Made by a program: the position numbers and the translations under genes
NCBI GenBank assembly: GCA_035279905.1
Contig: DATEGZ010000136.1
Coordinates: forward strand, 1 to 64,000
Direction of reading: 5' to 3'
DNA: 64,000 bases
Source: DATEGZ01 sp035279905
GTDB lineage: Bacteria; Acidobacteriota; Vicinamibacteria; Vicinamibacterales; SCN-69-37
Shown: positions 7,976 to 16,299 of the stretch, piece after piece
Numbering within the stretch: position 1 is the stretch's first letter
Layout of the letters: every line of letters begins with the position of its first letter
Notes under the pieces: model-generated
Told to the model about the DNA's origin: nothing
Database searches by the model: none
The model's input: the letters and a program-made list of their open reading frames with translations, nothing else

Positions 7976-8318
7976 GGCACGCACAAGCCTCGAGCGCGAG
8001 CTCAAACGCGGCAGCACCGAGGTGTTGATCCTCGCGCTCCTCGACGAGCAGGACCGGCACGGCTACGACATCGGACGCCTGATCGACGAGCGGTCCGACG
8101 GCGCGATCACGTTCCACGTCGCATCTCTCTACCCCACGCTGTACCGCCTCGAGGCCAACGGCCTCATCGACGGCCGCTGGGTCGAGCGCCCCGGCCAGCG
8201 GCGGCGCCGCTACTACCGCCTTACCGCGGCCGGCCGGCGCGTCCTCAAGAGCCAGCGCAGCGTGTGGAAGCATTTCGTCGTCGCACTCGATCGCGTCGCC
8301 GGGATCGGCAACGCATAG
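7974..8318 (+). CDS. PadR-family transcriptional regulator (module 1)
   Basis: 114 residues. Winged-helix PadR fold: LERELKRGSTEVLILALLDE (helix 1), HGYDIGRLIDERSDGAITFH, then the recognition helix and wing VASLYPTLYRLEANGLIDGR and RRYYRLTAAGRRVL. I chose ATG 7974 (MARTSLERE) because PadR proteins of this group begin this way; an in-frame ATG at 7959 would add five residues. The gene ends 10 bases before a large permease gene, the standard PadR-ADOP pairing in Acidobacteriota, so it probably represses that permease and itself. Confidence 0.85.
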   Translation: MARTSLERELKRGSTEVLILALLDEQDRHGYDIGRLIDERSDGAITFHVASLYPTLYRLEANGLIDGRWVERPGQRRRRYYRLTAAGRRVLKSQRSVWKHFVVALDRVAGIGNA

Positions 8319-8328
8319 GACGAACGCC

Positions 8329-11016
8329 ATGGACTGGGCAGCGCGCATTCGTGACATTGCTCGACAGGCCGGCCGCGATCTCGAATCGGACGTCGTCGAA
8401 GAGCTCGCGTCGCACGCGCAGAACGCCTACGACGCCTCCTGCGCGCGCGGCTCGACGACGGCCGAAGCGGAGAGGCACGTCACGCAACTGATCGGTGTGT
8501 GGGTGGCGCAGGCGGACGGTCTGCACCGGCCTCCGCGCCGGGCACCGGCCCTGGAGCCGCCGCCGGCGGGCTCGCGGCGCGTGACCGGCGTGGTTCAGGA
8601 TCTGCGCTACGGCATTCGCCTCACCGTGCGGCAGCGCGGCTTCAGCGTGCTCGCGATTGGAACGATGGCGATCGCGATCGGCGTGATGACCACGCTCGTG
8701 AGCGTCGTGTACGGCGTGCTGCTCAAGCCGTTGCCGTGGGCGGAGCCGGACCGTCTCGTGCGCGTCACCGAAACCCGCGCCGGCGCGACGCGGCAGACGC
8801 CGCTCGCGATCTCGAACCTCGCCTACCACGCGTGGCGTGAACAGCCGGCGACGATCGAGGCGGCCGGCGCGTGGCAGCGAACGTCGGCGACCGTCTCGAC
8901 GGGCAGCGATGCCGAACGAACCTCACTGGCGCTCGTTACCCCGACCGTCTTTCCGCTCCTGCGCGCCGTGCCGCTGCTCGGCCAGCCGTTCTCCCGGGAC
9001 GATGTGAGCGAGATTGCCGTGTCGTTCGGATTCTGGCGTGAACGGCTCGGCGCCGACCGTGGCGTCCTGGGCCGCTCGCTTCAGATCAACGGCCGGCCGT
9101 ACACGATCGTTGCCGTGATGCCGGCCGACTTCGCCTTTCCCGATCGCGACACGCAGATCTGGCGCCCGTTGGTCGTGCCGCCGGCCGTGACGAGCGACGG
9201 GCACGTGACGATGTCGACGATCAACGTGATCGCGCGCCTGGCGCCCGGCGCCACGCCGGCGACCGCCTCGGCCGAAGCGACCGCACGCGCGCGATCCGTG
9301 CCGGAGCCCTCGTCCAACTGGTCGATGATGGCCTTCGGCAGCGGCGGGCCGCCGGAGATCACGGCGACGCCCGCGCTCGACGCGCTGACGCACGACGTCC
9401 GTCCCGGCTTGATCGTGATGCTGATTGCCGTGTCGCTGCTGCTCCTCACGGCCGTCGGCAACATCGCCGGGCTCCAGCTCGCGCGCGCGACCACGCGGCT
9501 TCGCGAGATGGCCATCCGATCCGCGATCGGCGCCGGCACGTCGCGCCTCGTCCAGCAGTTGATGATCGAAAGCCTGCTCGTCGCGGCCGCGGGCGGCGTC
9601 GCGGGTCTCTTGCTGAGCCGCGGGCTGCACGGCCTGCTGCCGTCCGTGCTGCCGCCGAACTTTCCGCGGGCCGACGGCATCGCGCTCGGATGGACGGTCA
9701 CGGGCGTGGCCGTCGTAATCACCGCGCTCACCGGCCTGCTGCTCGGCGTGCTGCCGGCCTGGCAGTTGCGGCGCCTTCGGCTGGCCGGCGCGCTTTCCGA
9801 CAACTCCAATGGCGCGATCGGCGGCAGCCGAGTGAGAGGACGGACGATCATCGCGGCTGTGCAGGTGGCGCTGACGTGCGCGCTGTTGGTCGGCGCCACG
9901 CTGCTCGCGCGCAGTTTCATGGCGATGGTCGGTCAGGATCGCGGCTATCAACCCAGCCACGCGCTGAGCGCGACGCTGACGCTGCCCGACTTCGCGTTCA
10001 CCAGCGAGGCGCGGCTCGAGGCGCTCCACCGCTTCGTCGATCTTGCAAGCGCGCTGCCGGGTCACCCGACCGTTGCACTCACGACCGGCCTCCCGCTCTC
10101 GGGCTCGGAAAACCTGACCGGATTCACGATGCCGTCCGTACAGCGTCCCGGCACTGAAGAACATGCACATGCGGTGCGCTCGGTCGTCACCTCCGAGATC
10201 TTCGCGGCGCTCGGACTGCATCTCTCCGAAGGGCGCGTGTTCCAAACCTCGGACGACTCACCATCGGTTGCGCACGTCGTCGTCGTCAACCGGACGTTTG
10301 CGCGAAGCTATCTCTCGGATCGCCCGGTCGGCGACATCATTCGCAACTTCATGCGCGGCGACAACGTGCCCTTCGAAGTCATCGGCGTCGTCGACGACAT
10401 GATCCGCAACGGCCTGCGCGATCAGACACAACCCGAGATCTACAGCCTGCTGAGCCAGAGCCCCGGGCCGGCGGCGTCGCACGAGGTCGTCCTTCGCACG
10501 AGCGGCGATCCGACGGCGCTCGTGCAGCCGCTCCGATCGCTCGTCAAGCAGCTCTCGCCGGCGGCGACGATCCAATCGGTGCGGACGATGGAGGAGCGCG
10601 TGGCGGGCAGCCTCACGCGCGACCGTCTCTATGCGATCGTGCTCGTCGTGTTTGGGGTGTCGGCGCTGTTGATCACTGCCGTGGGCTTGTTCGGCGTGCT
10701 GTCGTACGTGGTGTCGCAGCGCACGCGAGAGATCGCGCTGCGATCGGCGCTCGGCGCGCAGCCGGGGCAAATCGCCGGGCTCGTCTTCGGGCAAGGGCTG
10801 GCGATGGCGGCGGGCGGGCTCGCGATCGGTGTCGTCGCAGCCTGGCTGTCCGCGAAGTACTTACAGACGCTGCTCTACGGCGTCTCAGCGCACGACGTCG
10901 TCACGTACGCGACCGTCGCGGTGGTGATTCTGTCGATCGCGGTGGTCGCGTGTCTGCTGCCGGCGATCAGGGCGATGCGCGTCGATCCGCTGACGGCGCT
11001 CCGTTCGTCTCAGTAA
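8329..11016 (+). CDS. ADOP-type ABC permease (MacB/FtsX-like), module 1
   Basis: 895 residues. A cytoplasmic N-terminal helical region (about 1-85) is followed by DLRYGIRLTVRQRGFSVLAI and the first membrane helix, then a large periplasmic MacB-type domain. A first FtsX block follows (LIVMLIAVSLLLLTAVGNIA, then REMAIRSAIGAGTSRLVQQL), then a second half with its own periplasmic domain and a C-terminal FtsX block (TREIALRSALGAQPGQIAGL). This duplicated-permease layout is the acidobacterial duplicated orphan permease. No ATPase gene is adjacent. MacB-like permeases act mechanically to export toxins or lipoproteins; the substrate here is unknown. The 3' end overlaps the convergent vapC by 7 bases. 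Confidence 0.85.
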   Translation: MDWAARIRDIARQAGRDLESDVVEELASHAQNAYDASCARGSTTAEAERHVTQLIGVWVAQADGLHRPPRRAPALEPPPAGSRRVTGVVQDLRYGIRLTVRQRGFSVLAIGTMAIAIGVMTTLVSVVYGVLLKPLPWAEPDRLVRVTETRAGATRQTPLAISNLAYHAWREQPATIEAAGAWQRTSATVSTGSDAERTSLALVTPTVFPLLRAVPLLGQPFSRDDVSEIAVSFGFWRERLGADRGVLGRSLQINGRPYTIVAVMPADFAFPDRDTQIWRPLVVPPAVTSDGHVTMSTINVIARLAPGATPATASAEATARARSVPEPSSNWSMMAFGSGGPPEITATPALDALTHDVRPGLIVMLIAVSLLLLTAVGNIAGLQLARATTRLREMAIRSAIGAGTSRLVQQLMIESLLVAAAGGVAGLLLSRGLHGLLPSVLPPNFPRADGIALGWTVTGVAVVITALTGLLLGVLPAWQLRRLRLAGALSDNSNGAIGGSRVRGRTIIAAVQVALTCALLVGATLLARSFMAMVGQDRGYQPSHALSATLTLPDFAFTSEARLEALHRFVDLASALPGHPTVALTTGLPLSGSENLTGFTMPSVQRPGTEEHAHAVRSVVTSEIFAALGLHLSEGRVFQTSDDSPSVAHVVVVNRTFARSYLSDRPVGDIIRNFMRGDNVPFEVIGVVDDMIRNGLRDQTQPEIYSLLSQSPGPAASHEVVLRTSGDPTALVQPLRSLVKQLSPAATIQSVRTMEERVAGSLTRDRLYAIVLVVFGVSALLITAVGLFGVLSYVVSQRTREIALRSALGAQPGQIAGLVFGQGLAMAAGGLAIGVVAAWLSAKYLQTLLYGVSAHDVVTYATVAVVILSIAVVACLLPAIRAMRVDPLTALRSSQ

Positions 11017-11447
11017 TCGGAGAGTTGAAGAATTCGAAGTCCCGGCAGCGGTGGCAGACGACGGTCGTTGGTGACAAACGTGCGGCAGCCGACGGCGAGC
11101 GCGGCCGCGAGCTGGAGCGCGTCTGGAGTCTTGACGCCTGTCGCCGCACGGAGCTGCGCCGCCGCTCGGAGCTCATCGCGGGTCACGTCAACCATACGCA
11201 CGCCCCGGCTCGTCGTGAGCAGTCGCTCGTAGCGATCCGCCAGATCGCGATTCCCGACACGATAGGGCACGACGAGCACTTCGAAGAGGGTGAGCGCCGA
11301 TGTGACGAGCTGCCGCCTGCCGCGATCCGCAGCCGCAAAGAGCGGAAGCAGTGCAGGCAGGAACTTCGGGTGCTCTTCAATCAGGTAGATGAAGGCGGCT
11401 GTATCGACGCCGACCGGTCCCGGGGCCAGGTCGTCGATCAATCCCAT
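11010..11447 (-). CDS. vapC: VapC-type PIN-domain toxin (second pair)
   Basis: 145 residues. PIN motifs: GVDTAAFIYLIEEHPKF (first Asp, near residue 14), LTLFEVLVVPYR (Glu), KTPDALQLAAALAVG (Asp) and FVTNDRRLPPL (Asp). A metal-dependent RNase toxin is expected. It overlaps its antitoxin by 10 bases. Its sequence is clearly different from the VapC at 6.3-6.7 kb, so the two pairs are not a recent duplication. Inserted between the two PadR-ADOP modules and overlapping the end of the first. Confidence 0.8.
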   Translation of the reverse strand: MGLIDDLAPGPVGVDTAAFIYLIEEHPKFLPALLPLFAAADRGRRQLVTSALTLFEVLVVPYRVGNRDLADRYERLLTTSRGVRMVDVTRDELRAAAQLRAATGVKTPDALQLAAALAVGCRTFVTNDRRLPPLPGLRILQLSDY

Positions 11448-11668
11448 GCGTCGCGTTCACGCTTGACGTGCGTCGAGGCGTCGACGCCGTGCCAGTACTC
11501 TTTGCCCAGGCCGCGCAAGTCGAGCAGTGACGCTGACTTCGGGGTCTCGACGGCCTCGCTGAGGATCTGCGTCACTTCCTGGGCGACGGATCGCCGCTCG
11601 CGCTTTGCGCGGGCCTGCAATTTGCGATAGAGGCCGTCCGGCAGGTTCTTGACGTTGAGGGTCGCCAC
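11438..11668 (-). CDS. vapB: VapB/FitA-type antitoxin (second pair)
   Basis: 76 residues. It begins ATLNVKNLPDGLYRKLQARA and continues SVAQEVTQILSEAVE, a FitA-like ribbon-helix-helix. The C-terminal ~30 residues (LLDLRGLGKEYWHGVDASTH) are the likely toxin-binding tail. It starts at a GTG at 11668 with a strong GGAGG seven bases upstream. That ribosome-binding site is itself one copy of the operator half-site, so binding of the antitoxin complex could block translation as well as transcription. Confidence 0.75.
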   Translation of the reverse strand: MATLNVKNLPDGLYRKLQARAKRERRSVAQEVTQILSEAVETPKSASLLDLRGLGKEYWHGVDASTHVKRERDAWD

Positions 11669-11670
11669 TG

Positions 11671-11700
11671 TTCCTCCGTTGTTCCTCCATTATGGAGGAA
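11671..11700. promoter_or_regulatory. Operator of the second vapBC: perfect 19-base palindrome plus extra half-site
   Basis: TTCCTCCAT (11682-11690) and ATGGAGGAA (11692-11700) form a perfect inverted repeat around one base. A further TTCCTCC lies at 11671-11677, exactly 11 bases from the first arm. On the minus strand the 11671 copy is the Shine-Dalgarno of the antitoxin gene. Confidence 0.65.
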
Positions 11701-11739
11701 CTGAAGATGCCGGTCAACGCCACGGCGCCCCAGATGGCT

Positions 11740-11764
11740 ATGTAGTAAACGTCTCATGTAGTAA
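11740..11764. promoter_or_regulatory. Direct repeat before PadR module 2
   Basis: ATGTAGTAA occurs at 11740-11748 and 11756-11764, 16 bases apart, ending 10 bases before the PadR start at 11775. The position is that of a promoter or operator. Its AT-rich composition stands out from the surroundings. Regulation by PadR is inferred. Confidence 0.45.
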
Positions 11765-11774
11765 GCTGCTCGCT

Positions 11775-12098
11775 ATGCCCGAAGGCTACCTGTCCTTCTC
11801 CGCGACGGTCATCCTCCAGGCCGTGGGGAACGGCTACGGCTACGGCTTCGACATCATGGACGCCACCGGGCTTCCGAGCGGCACGGTGTACCCCGCCCTG
11901 CGGCGCATGGAGGCCGCCGGGCACATCTCGTCGCGCTGGGAAAATCCGGCGCTCGCCCAGCGGGAGCAGCGGCCCGCGCGCAAGTACTACGAGCTCACCA
12001 GGGCCGGGCACCGGGCGCTCGCCGACGCCGCCAGCCGCTACCGCCTGACCAGCCCTGAGCCCGTGCGGGTGGGCAAGCCGTCCGCGGCCAAACGATAG
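11775..12098 (+). CDS. PadR-family transcriptional regulator (module 2)
   Basis: 107 residues. PadR winged helix: GYLSFSATVILQAVGNGYGY, FDIMDATGLPSGTVYPALRR (recognition helix) and ARKYYELTRAGHRALADAAS (wing and dimer helix). I placed the start at ATG 11775 (MPEGYLSF). The frame stays open 126 bases upstream, but that part crosses the palindromic operator and the direct repeats and does not look like PadR sequence. As in module 1, the stop is exactly 10 bases before the permease start, so co-transcription and repression of the permease are likely. Confidence 0.8.
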   Translation: MPEGYLSFSATVILQAVGNGYGYGFDIMDATGLPSGTVYPALRRMEAAGHISSRWENPALAQREQRPARKYYELTRAGHRALADAASRYRLTSPEPVRVGKPSAAKR

Positions 12099-12108
12099 AG
12101 GCAGCCAG

Positions 12109-14733
12109 GTGCGACTCCACCGCTGGATCCTCGCGCTCATCAGCCGGCTCGTGCCGAAGGACGCCCGCGCGGATTGGCGGGCCGAATGGGAGGCGGAGCT
12201 CGAGCACCGCGAATCCGTCCTCGCGCCGTGGCGCGGCACGCGTGGCGCGCGCTGGGCGCTGATTCGCGAGAGCTCGGGTGCGTTCGTGGACGCGCTCTGG
12301 CTCCAATCGAGCCGCTGGTACTCGCTGCGGCTCTTCGGCCGCCACTGGCGCCTCGCGCTGACGGCACTCGTCTCGCTCAGCATCGCGATTGCCGCGGTCG
12401 TCGTCGGACTGTCCGCTTACAACGCGCTGCTGTTTCGGCCTCCAGGCGTCGGGAATCCGGCGACGTTGCGCTTCCTTCACGTCCGCACGGCGACCGAGCC
12501 GTTTGGCTCCGCGTCGTTTCCCGAGTACGTCGCGTATCGCGATCGCGCGCGCGCTTTCACCGACGTCGCCGCCTTTCCGTATGCGATCTCGAGCATCTCG
12601 TTCGTGTCCGGCAACTTCAAGCAACAGGTGATCGCGACCCAGGTCTCGCCGAACTTCTTCAGCGTGCTGGCCGTCCCCGCGCTCAGAGGCCGGCTCACCC
12701 TCCGCGACCCGGACACGCGCGACGTTGACGAGGTCGTCATCAGCGAGTCGGTGTGGCGCCGTCTCGGCGCGGACGAGCGCCTCCTCGGCTCGACCATACG
12801 CCTCAACGAGCAGCCGGCAACGATCGTCGGCGTCGCGCCCTCGTCTTTTCGGGGCATGACGTGGGGCTTCGAGCCAGATTTGTGGATGTCGCTTCGAGGC
12901 GCGGAGAAAATCCTCGGCAGCGACCCGACCCTCGTCACCAATCGCACCGTGCGATGGCTCCATCTCGTCGGCCGGCTGGCGCCAGACGTCACCGCCGCCC
13001 AGGCGGACAGCGACGTCGCGCTGGTCGCCGCCGGGATCGAGCGTGAGCACCCGGACACCGAGCAGGGACGGACCGCCGTCTTGACGACGGTCACCGTCAC
13101 GCCGCCCGGCGACCGGGAGTGGACGTCATTGATTCTCGGCGCGTTGCTCCTGATCGTCCTGCTCACGCTCGTCGTCGCGTGCGCGAACGTGACGAATCTG
13201 CTGCTCGGGCTCGCCTCGTCGCGCCGGCACGAGATGCTCGTCCGTGCGGCGCTCGGCGCGTCGCGACTCCAGCTCGTCCTGCCGCTGGTCCGCGAAGCCG
13301 GCATGCTCGGTCTCGCGTCCGGGGTGATCGGTTACACCGCCGGGTGGCTCGCGCTCGCGAAGATCTCGACGTTCCGGCCGGAGATTGGCGCCCTCGGCGC
13401 GCTCTTCCCCTGGCCGTCCGTGGATCTGCGACCGGATGTTCTCGTGCTCGTGGGCACGATGGCGATCTCGCTGGTTGCCGGTGTGGCCGTTGGCCTGGCG
13501 CCGGCGTTGCGCGGCGCCGCCGACGGACTCTCCGGCGCGATCACCCGTGAGCTCGCGATCGACGAGCCGCGCAAGGCGCGCATCCGCAACGTGCTCGTCG
13601 TCATTCAAATGGCCGTCGCGACCGTGGTGCTCGTCGGCGTCGGCGTGTCGATTCACAGCCTGGTCAACCTGCGAAACGTGTCGCTTGGTTTCTCGGCGAG
13701 GAACCTCGTCTTTGCCGGCCTCAATCTGGAACGACGAGGCTACGACGAACGCGCGGGCCGGGTGTTCTATGCGAAGCTGCGCGAGCGGCTGTCGGCCACC
13801 CCGGGCATCGAGGCGGTCACGCTCGCGAGCAACTCGCCCCTGGACGGCTACCAGACCGACAACGTCGTCGCGGACGGTGAACCCGAGCCGGCGAATGGCC
13901 ACGGCGCCGCCACGCCGTACGCGGTCGTCGACGATCGATACTTCGACGCGATTGGCATGACGGTGCTCGCGGGACGGACGTTCGACACGCGCGACGATCG
14001 CGGCCGCACCGAGGTCGTCGTCGTCAACCAGACCCTGGCGCGACAACACTGGCGCGGGCTGGATCCGATCGGCCGAAGGCTGCGCATCGAGAACGGGCAT
14101 CGTCTCGTCGAAGTCATTGGCGTGGTCCCGGACGGCAAATACGGGGACATCGACGAGGGCCAGCTGCCGTTTATGTACTTCGCGCTGGCTCAGCACTACC
14201 TGTCCGACATCACGGTGATTACGCGGACGAACGGATCGCGCGACACGCTCCTGCAGGGCCTGCAGGACGTCGATCCGAACATCACGTTGAGCGGCATCGG
14301 CATCCTCACGCTCGAGGAGATGCTGAATCTGTCATTGCTCCTGCCGCGCGTCATTGTCTGGACGACCATCGTGTTCGGCGTCGTGGCGTTCGCACTGGCC
14401 GCCTTTGGCCTCTACAGCACGGTCTTCTATGCCGTGAGTCAGCGGCGGATGGAGATTGGCATTCGGACGGCGCTCGGCGCGACGCAGAAAGATCTTTTCG
14501 CGCTCACGCTCAGGCGATCTGGCTGGGTGTCGCTCGCGGGCGCGGCCACCGGTTTGACGTCGGGCCTCGCGCTCCTGCCGATTGCATCGTCGATCTTCTA
14601 CGGCATCGGCCCTGTCGAGCCGATCGTGCTCGTCGCCGTCGCGTTCGTCAGCGTCGCCATCGTGATTGCTGCGACGTACTTCGTGGTCAAGCCGTGGACG
14701 CAAGTCGCGGCGCTCGATCTGCTGCGACGCTGA
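12109..14733 (+). CDS. ADOP-type ABC permease (MacB/FtsX-like), module 2
   Basis: 874 residues, GTG start 10 bases after the PadR stop. The N-terminal cytoplasmic helix (WILALISRLVPKDARADWRA) is the short ADOP N-domain and differs from that of module 1. Then a membrane helix (LALTALVSLSIAIAAVVVGL), a periplasmic domain, a first FtsX block (LILGALLLIVLLTLVVACAN, then HEMLVRAALGASRLQLVLPL), a central LVVIQMAVATVVLVGVGVSI helix, a second periplasmic domain and a final FtsX block (RRMEIGIRTALGATQKDLFA). As in module 1, no ATPase is encoded alongside. Substrate unknown. Confidence 0.85.
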   Translation: MRLHRWILALISRLVPKDARADWRAEWEAELEHRESVLAPWRGTRGARWALIRESSGAFVDALWLQSSRWYSLRLFGRHWRLALTALVSLSIAIAAVVVGLSAYNALLFRPPGVGNPATLRFLHVRTATEPFGSASFPEYVAYRDRARAFTDVAAFPYAISSISFVSGNFKQQVIATQVSPNFFSVLAVPALRGRLTLRDPDTRDVDEVVISESVWRRLGADERLLGSTIRLNEQPATIVGVAPSSFRGMTWGFEPDLWMSLRGAEKILGSDPTLVTNRTVRWLHLVGRLAPDVTAAQADSDVALVAAGIEREHPDTEQGRTAVLTTVTVTPPGDREWTSLILGALLLIVLLTLVVACANVTNLLLGLASSRRHEMLVRAALGASRLQLVLPLVREAGMLGLASGVIGYTAGWLALAKISTFRPEIGALGALFPWPSVDLRPDVLVLVGTMAISLVAGVAVGLAPALRGAADGLSGAITRELAIDEPRKARIRNVLVVIQMAVATVVLVGVGVSIHSLVNLRNVSLGFSARNLVFAGLNLERRGYDERAGRVFYAKLRERLSATPGIEAVTLASNSPLDGYQTDNVVADGEPEPANGHGAATPYAVVDDRYFDAIGMTVLAGRTFDTRDDRGRTEVVVVNQTLARQHWRGLDPIGRRLRIENGHRLVEVIGVVPDGKYGDIDEGQLPFMYFALAQHYLSDITVITRTNGSRDTLLQGLQDVDPNITLSGIGILTLEEMLNLSLLLPRVIVWTTIVFGVVAFALAAFGLYSTVFYAVSQRRMEIGIRTALGATQKDLFALTLRRSGWVSLAGAATGLTSGLALLPIASSIFYGIGPVEPIVLVAVAFVSVAIVIAATYFVVKPWTQVAALDLLRR

Positions 14734-14743
14734 TCGCCGGCGA

Positions 14744-15397
14744 CTACCGTCCCGACGCGGCCACCAGCACGACGCTCGCGATCTTCGCGCCGCGCGAGGC
14801 CCACTTCGCCCACTGCGACTCCGGATGGAAATAGCGGTAGCCGTCGAGCACCGCCGGCGCCAGCACGACCACGCCGACCACCGGCTCCGGCCAGCCGTCC
14901 TGGCCCAGCGAGTCCGCCATGCCGCGCGTGTCGCGCTCGAACGGGCCGAATCGCCCGAAGGCCGCGATGCTGTACACCGTCGACGCGCCGAGATCGAAGG
15001 CGAGGATTCCCTTGAGAAACGGCGCGTCCTCGTGGCGCAGGTTCGGACGGGCGGTGAGGATCCACTCCGAATCCCAGTACTGCATCCAGAAGCCCGCCGA
15101 CGAGATGACGAACTCCTGCCGGCGCGGGACGAGATCGTGCTCGATCTTGAAGAACGGGATGAAGCCGTAGTGGAGCGGCTCCACGCGCGGGTTCGCGTCG
15201 AACGTCGCGCTGAAGATCACGTGCCCCGTCTCGTGAATTCCGAGCCCGGCCGCCGCGCCGCCGAGAAACAGCAGCGCGTTGGCGACAGCAGAGTCGTGCG
15301 TTTTCTTCGGCGGCCCGTCCACGGGCATCAGCGTTTGCGCGTGCGCCGCCCCCGCCGTGGCGACGAGGCACCAGACGGCCGCGAGCAGGCGTGTCAT
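14744..15397 (-). CDS. Secreted/membrane protein with HExxH (possible metalloprotease-like)
   Basis: 217 residues. A signal peptide is visible (LLAAVWCLVATAGAAHAQ, cleavage near residue 20). A hydrophobic stretch (about 38-53) runs into HETGH at 55-59, an HExxH zinc motif, followed by FSATFDANPRVEPLHYGFIP. Two or three more hydrophobic segments follow (around 100-120, 150 and 200). HExxH next to a membrane segment recalls site-2-protease (M50) relatives, but I cannot find the second M50 metal-ligand motif, so activity is uncertain. The ATG overlaps the stop of the upstream DMT transporter gene by 4 bases, so the two are probably co-translated. Confidence 0.55.
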   Translation of the reverse strand: MTRLLAAVWCLVATAGAAHAQTLMPVDGPPKKTHDSAVANALLFLGGAAAGLGIHETGHVIFSATFDANPRVEPLHYGFIPFFKIEHDLVPRRQEFVISSAGFWMQYWDSEWILTARPNLRHEDAPFLKGILAFDLGASTVYSIAAFGRFGPFERDTRGMADSLGQDGWPEPVVGVVVLAPAVLDGYRYFHPESQWAKWASRGAKIASVVLVAASGR

Positions 15398-16299
15398 TCG
15401 GTCGCCTTCACGAAGAGAATCCCCGCGACGATGATCGCGCCCGCGAGCAGCATGCGCCACGCGAACGGCTCGCCGAGCACGAGAATGCCGAGAATCACGG
15501 CGATCACCGGGTTGATGTACGAGTACAGCGACACGATCGCGATGTCCAGGTGGCCGAGCGCGTAGGAGAACGCGGAGAACGCGATCACGCCGCCGAAGAG
15601 CGTGAGATAGGCCATCGCCAGCGACGTCTTGAGCGTGAACGACACGTGGCTCCACTCCCCGGTCAGCGTTCCCGCGATGGTCATGATGATCCCGCCGAAG
15701 AGCATCTGCATCGCGGCCGATCCCAGCAGATCGCCCGGCATCACGTGCCGTCGCGTGTACGAGGATCCGAGCGCCCAGCCCGCGCACGCGATCTGAATCG
15801 CGATCACGCCGAGCAGACCGCCGCGGCCGCTGGCCCCGCCGCCCGTGATGTCCGGCCAGACGAGCAGCACGATCCCGAAGAAGCCGATCGCCAGTCCCAC
15901 CCACTGGCGAGCGTGCATCCGCTGCCCGCCGGAAAACATCGCGTCGACGCTCACCATCCAGAAGGGCGTCGTGCCGATGAGCACGGCGGTCAGGCCGCTC
16001 GACAGGTACTGCTCGCCCCAGACGACCCCGCCGTTGCCCAGCATGAGCATGAAGAAACCGAGAATCGCGAGCCGCCCCCAGCTCTCGCGGCCGGGCAACG
16101 CATGGCCCTGCAGCCTGAGCCACAGGCCGAGGATGATGCCGCTCGCGATGTAGCGCAGCCCGCCCATGAGGAATGGCGGAATGGTGTCGAGCCCGACTTT
16201 GATGGCGAGATACGTCGTGCCCCAAATGATGCAGACCGCCGCCCACGCGATCCAGGCGCGCCGCCGAGTGGCCGGCGCGTCCAGGCCGGCCGTGGTCAC
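15394..16299 (-). CDS. EamA-family (DMT superfamily) transporter
   Basis: 301 residues with ten hydrophobic segments in two EamA repeats. The first begins WIAWAAVCIIWGTTYLAIKV and the second begins GVIAIQIACAGWALGSSYTR. The pattern IWGTTYLAIK...PPFLMGGLRYIASG is typical of the YedA/RhaT-like branch of inner-membrane metabolite exporters. The substrate cannot be predicted. Its 3' end overlaps the HExxH protein start and its 5' end overlaps the YhaM-like gene by 4 bases, so three genes form one tight operon. Confidence 0.85.
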   Translation of the reverse strand: MTTAGLDAPATRRRAWIAWAAVCIIWGTTYLAIKVGLDTIPPFLMGGLRYIASGIILGLWLRLQGHALPGRESWGRLAILGFFMLMLGNGGVVWGEQYLSSGLTAVLIGTTPFWMVSVDAMFSGGQRMHARQWVGLAIGFFGIVLLVWPDITGGGASGRGGLLGVIAIQIACAGWALGSSYTRRHVMPGDLLGSAAMQMLFGGIIMTIAGTLTGEWSHVSFTLKTSLAMAYLTLFGGVIAFSAFSYALGHLDIAIVSLYSYINPVIAVILGILVLGEPFAWRMLLAGAIIVAGILFVKATE

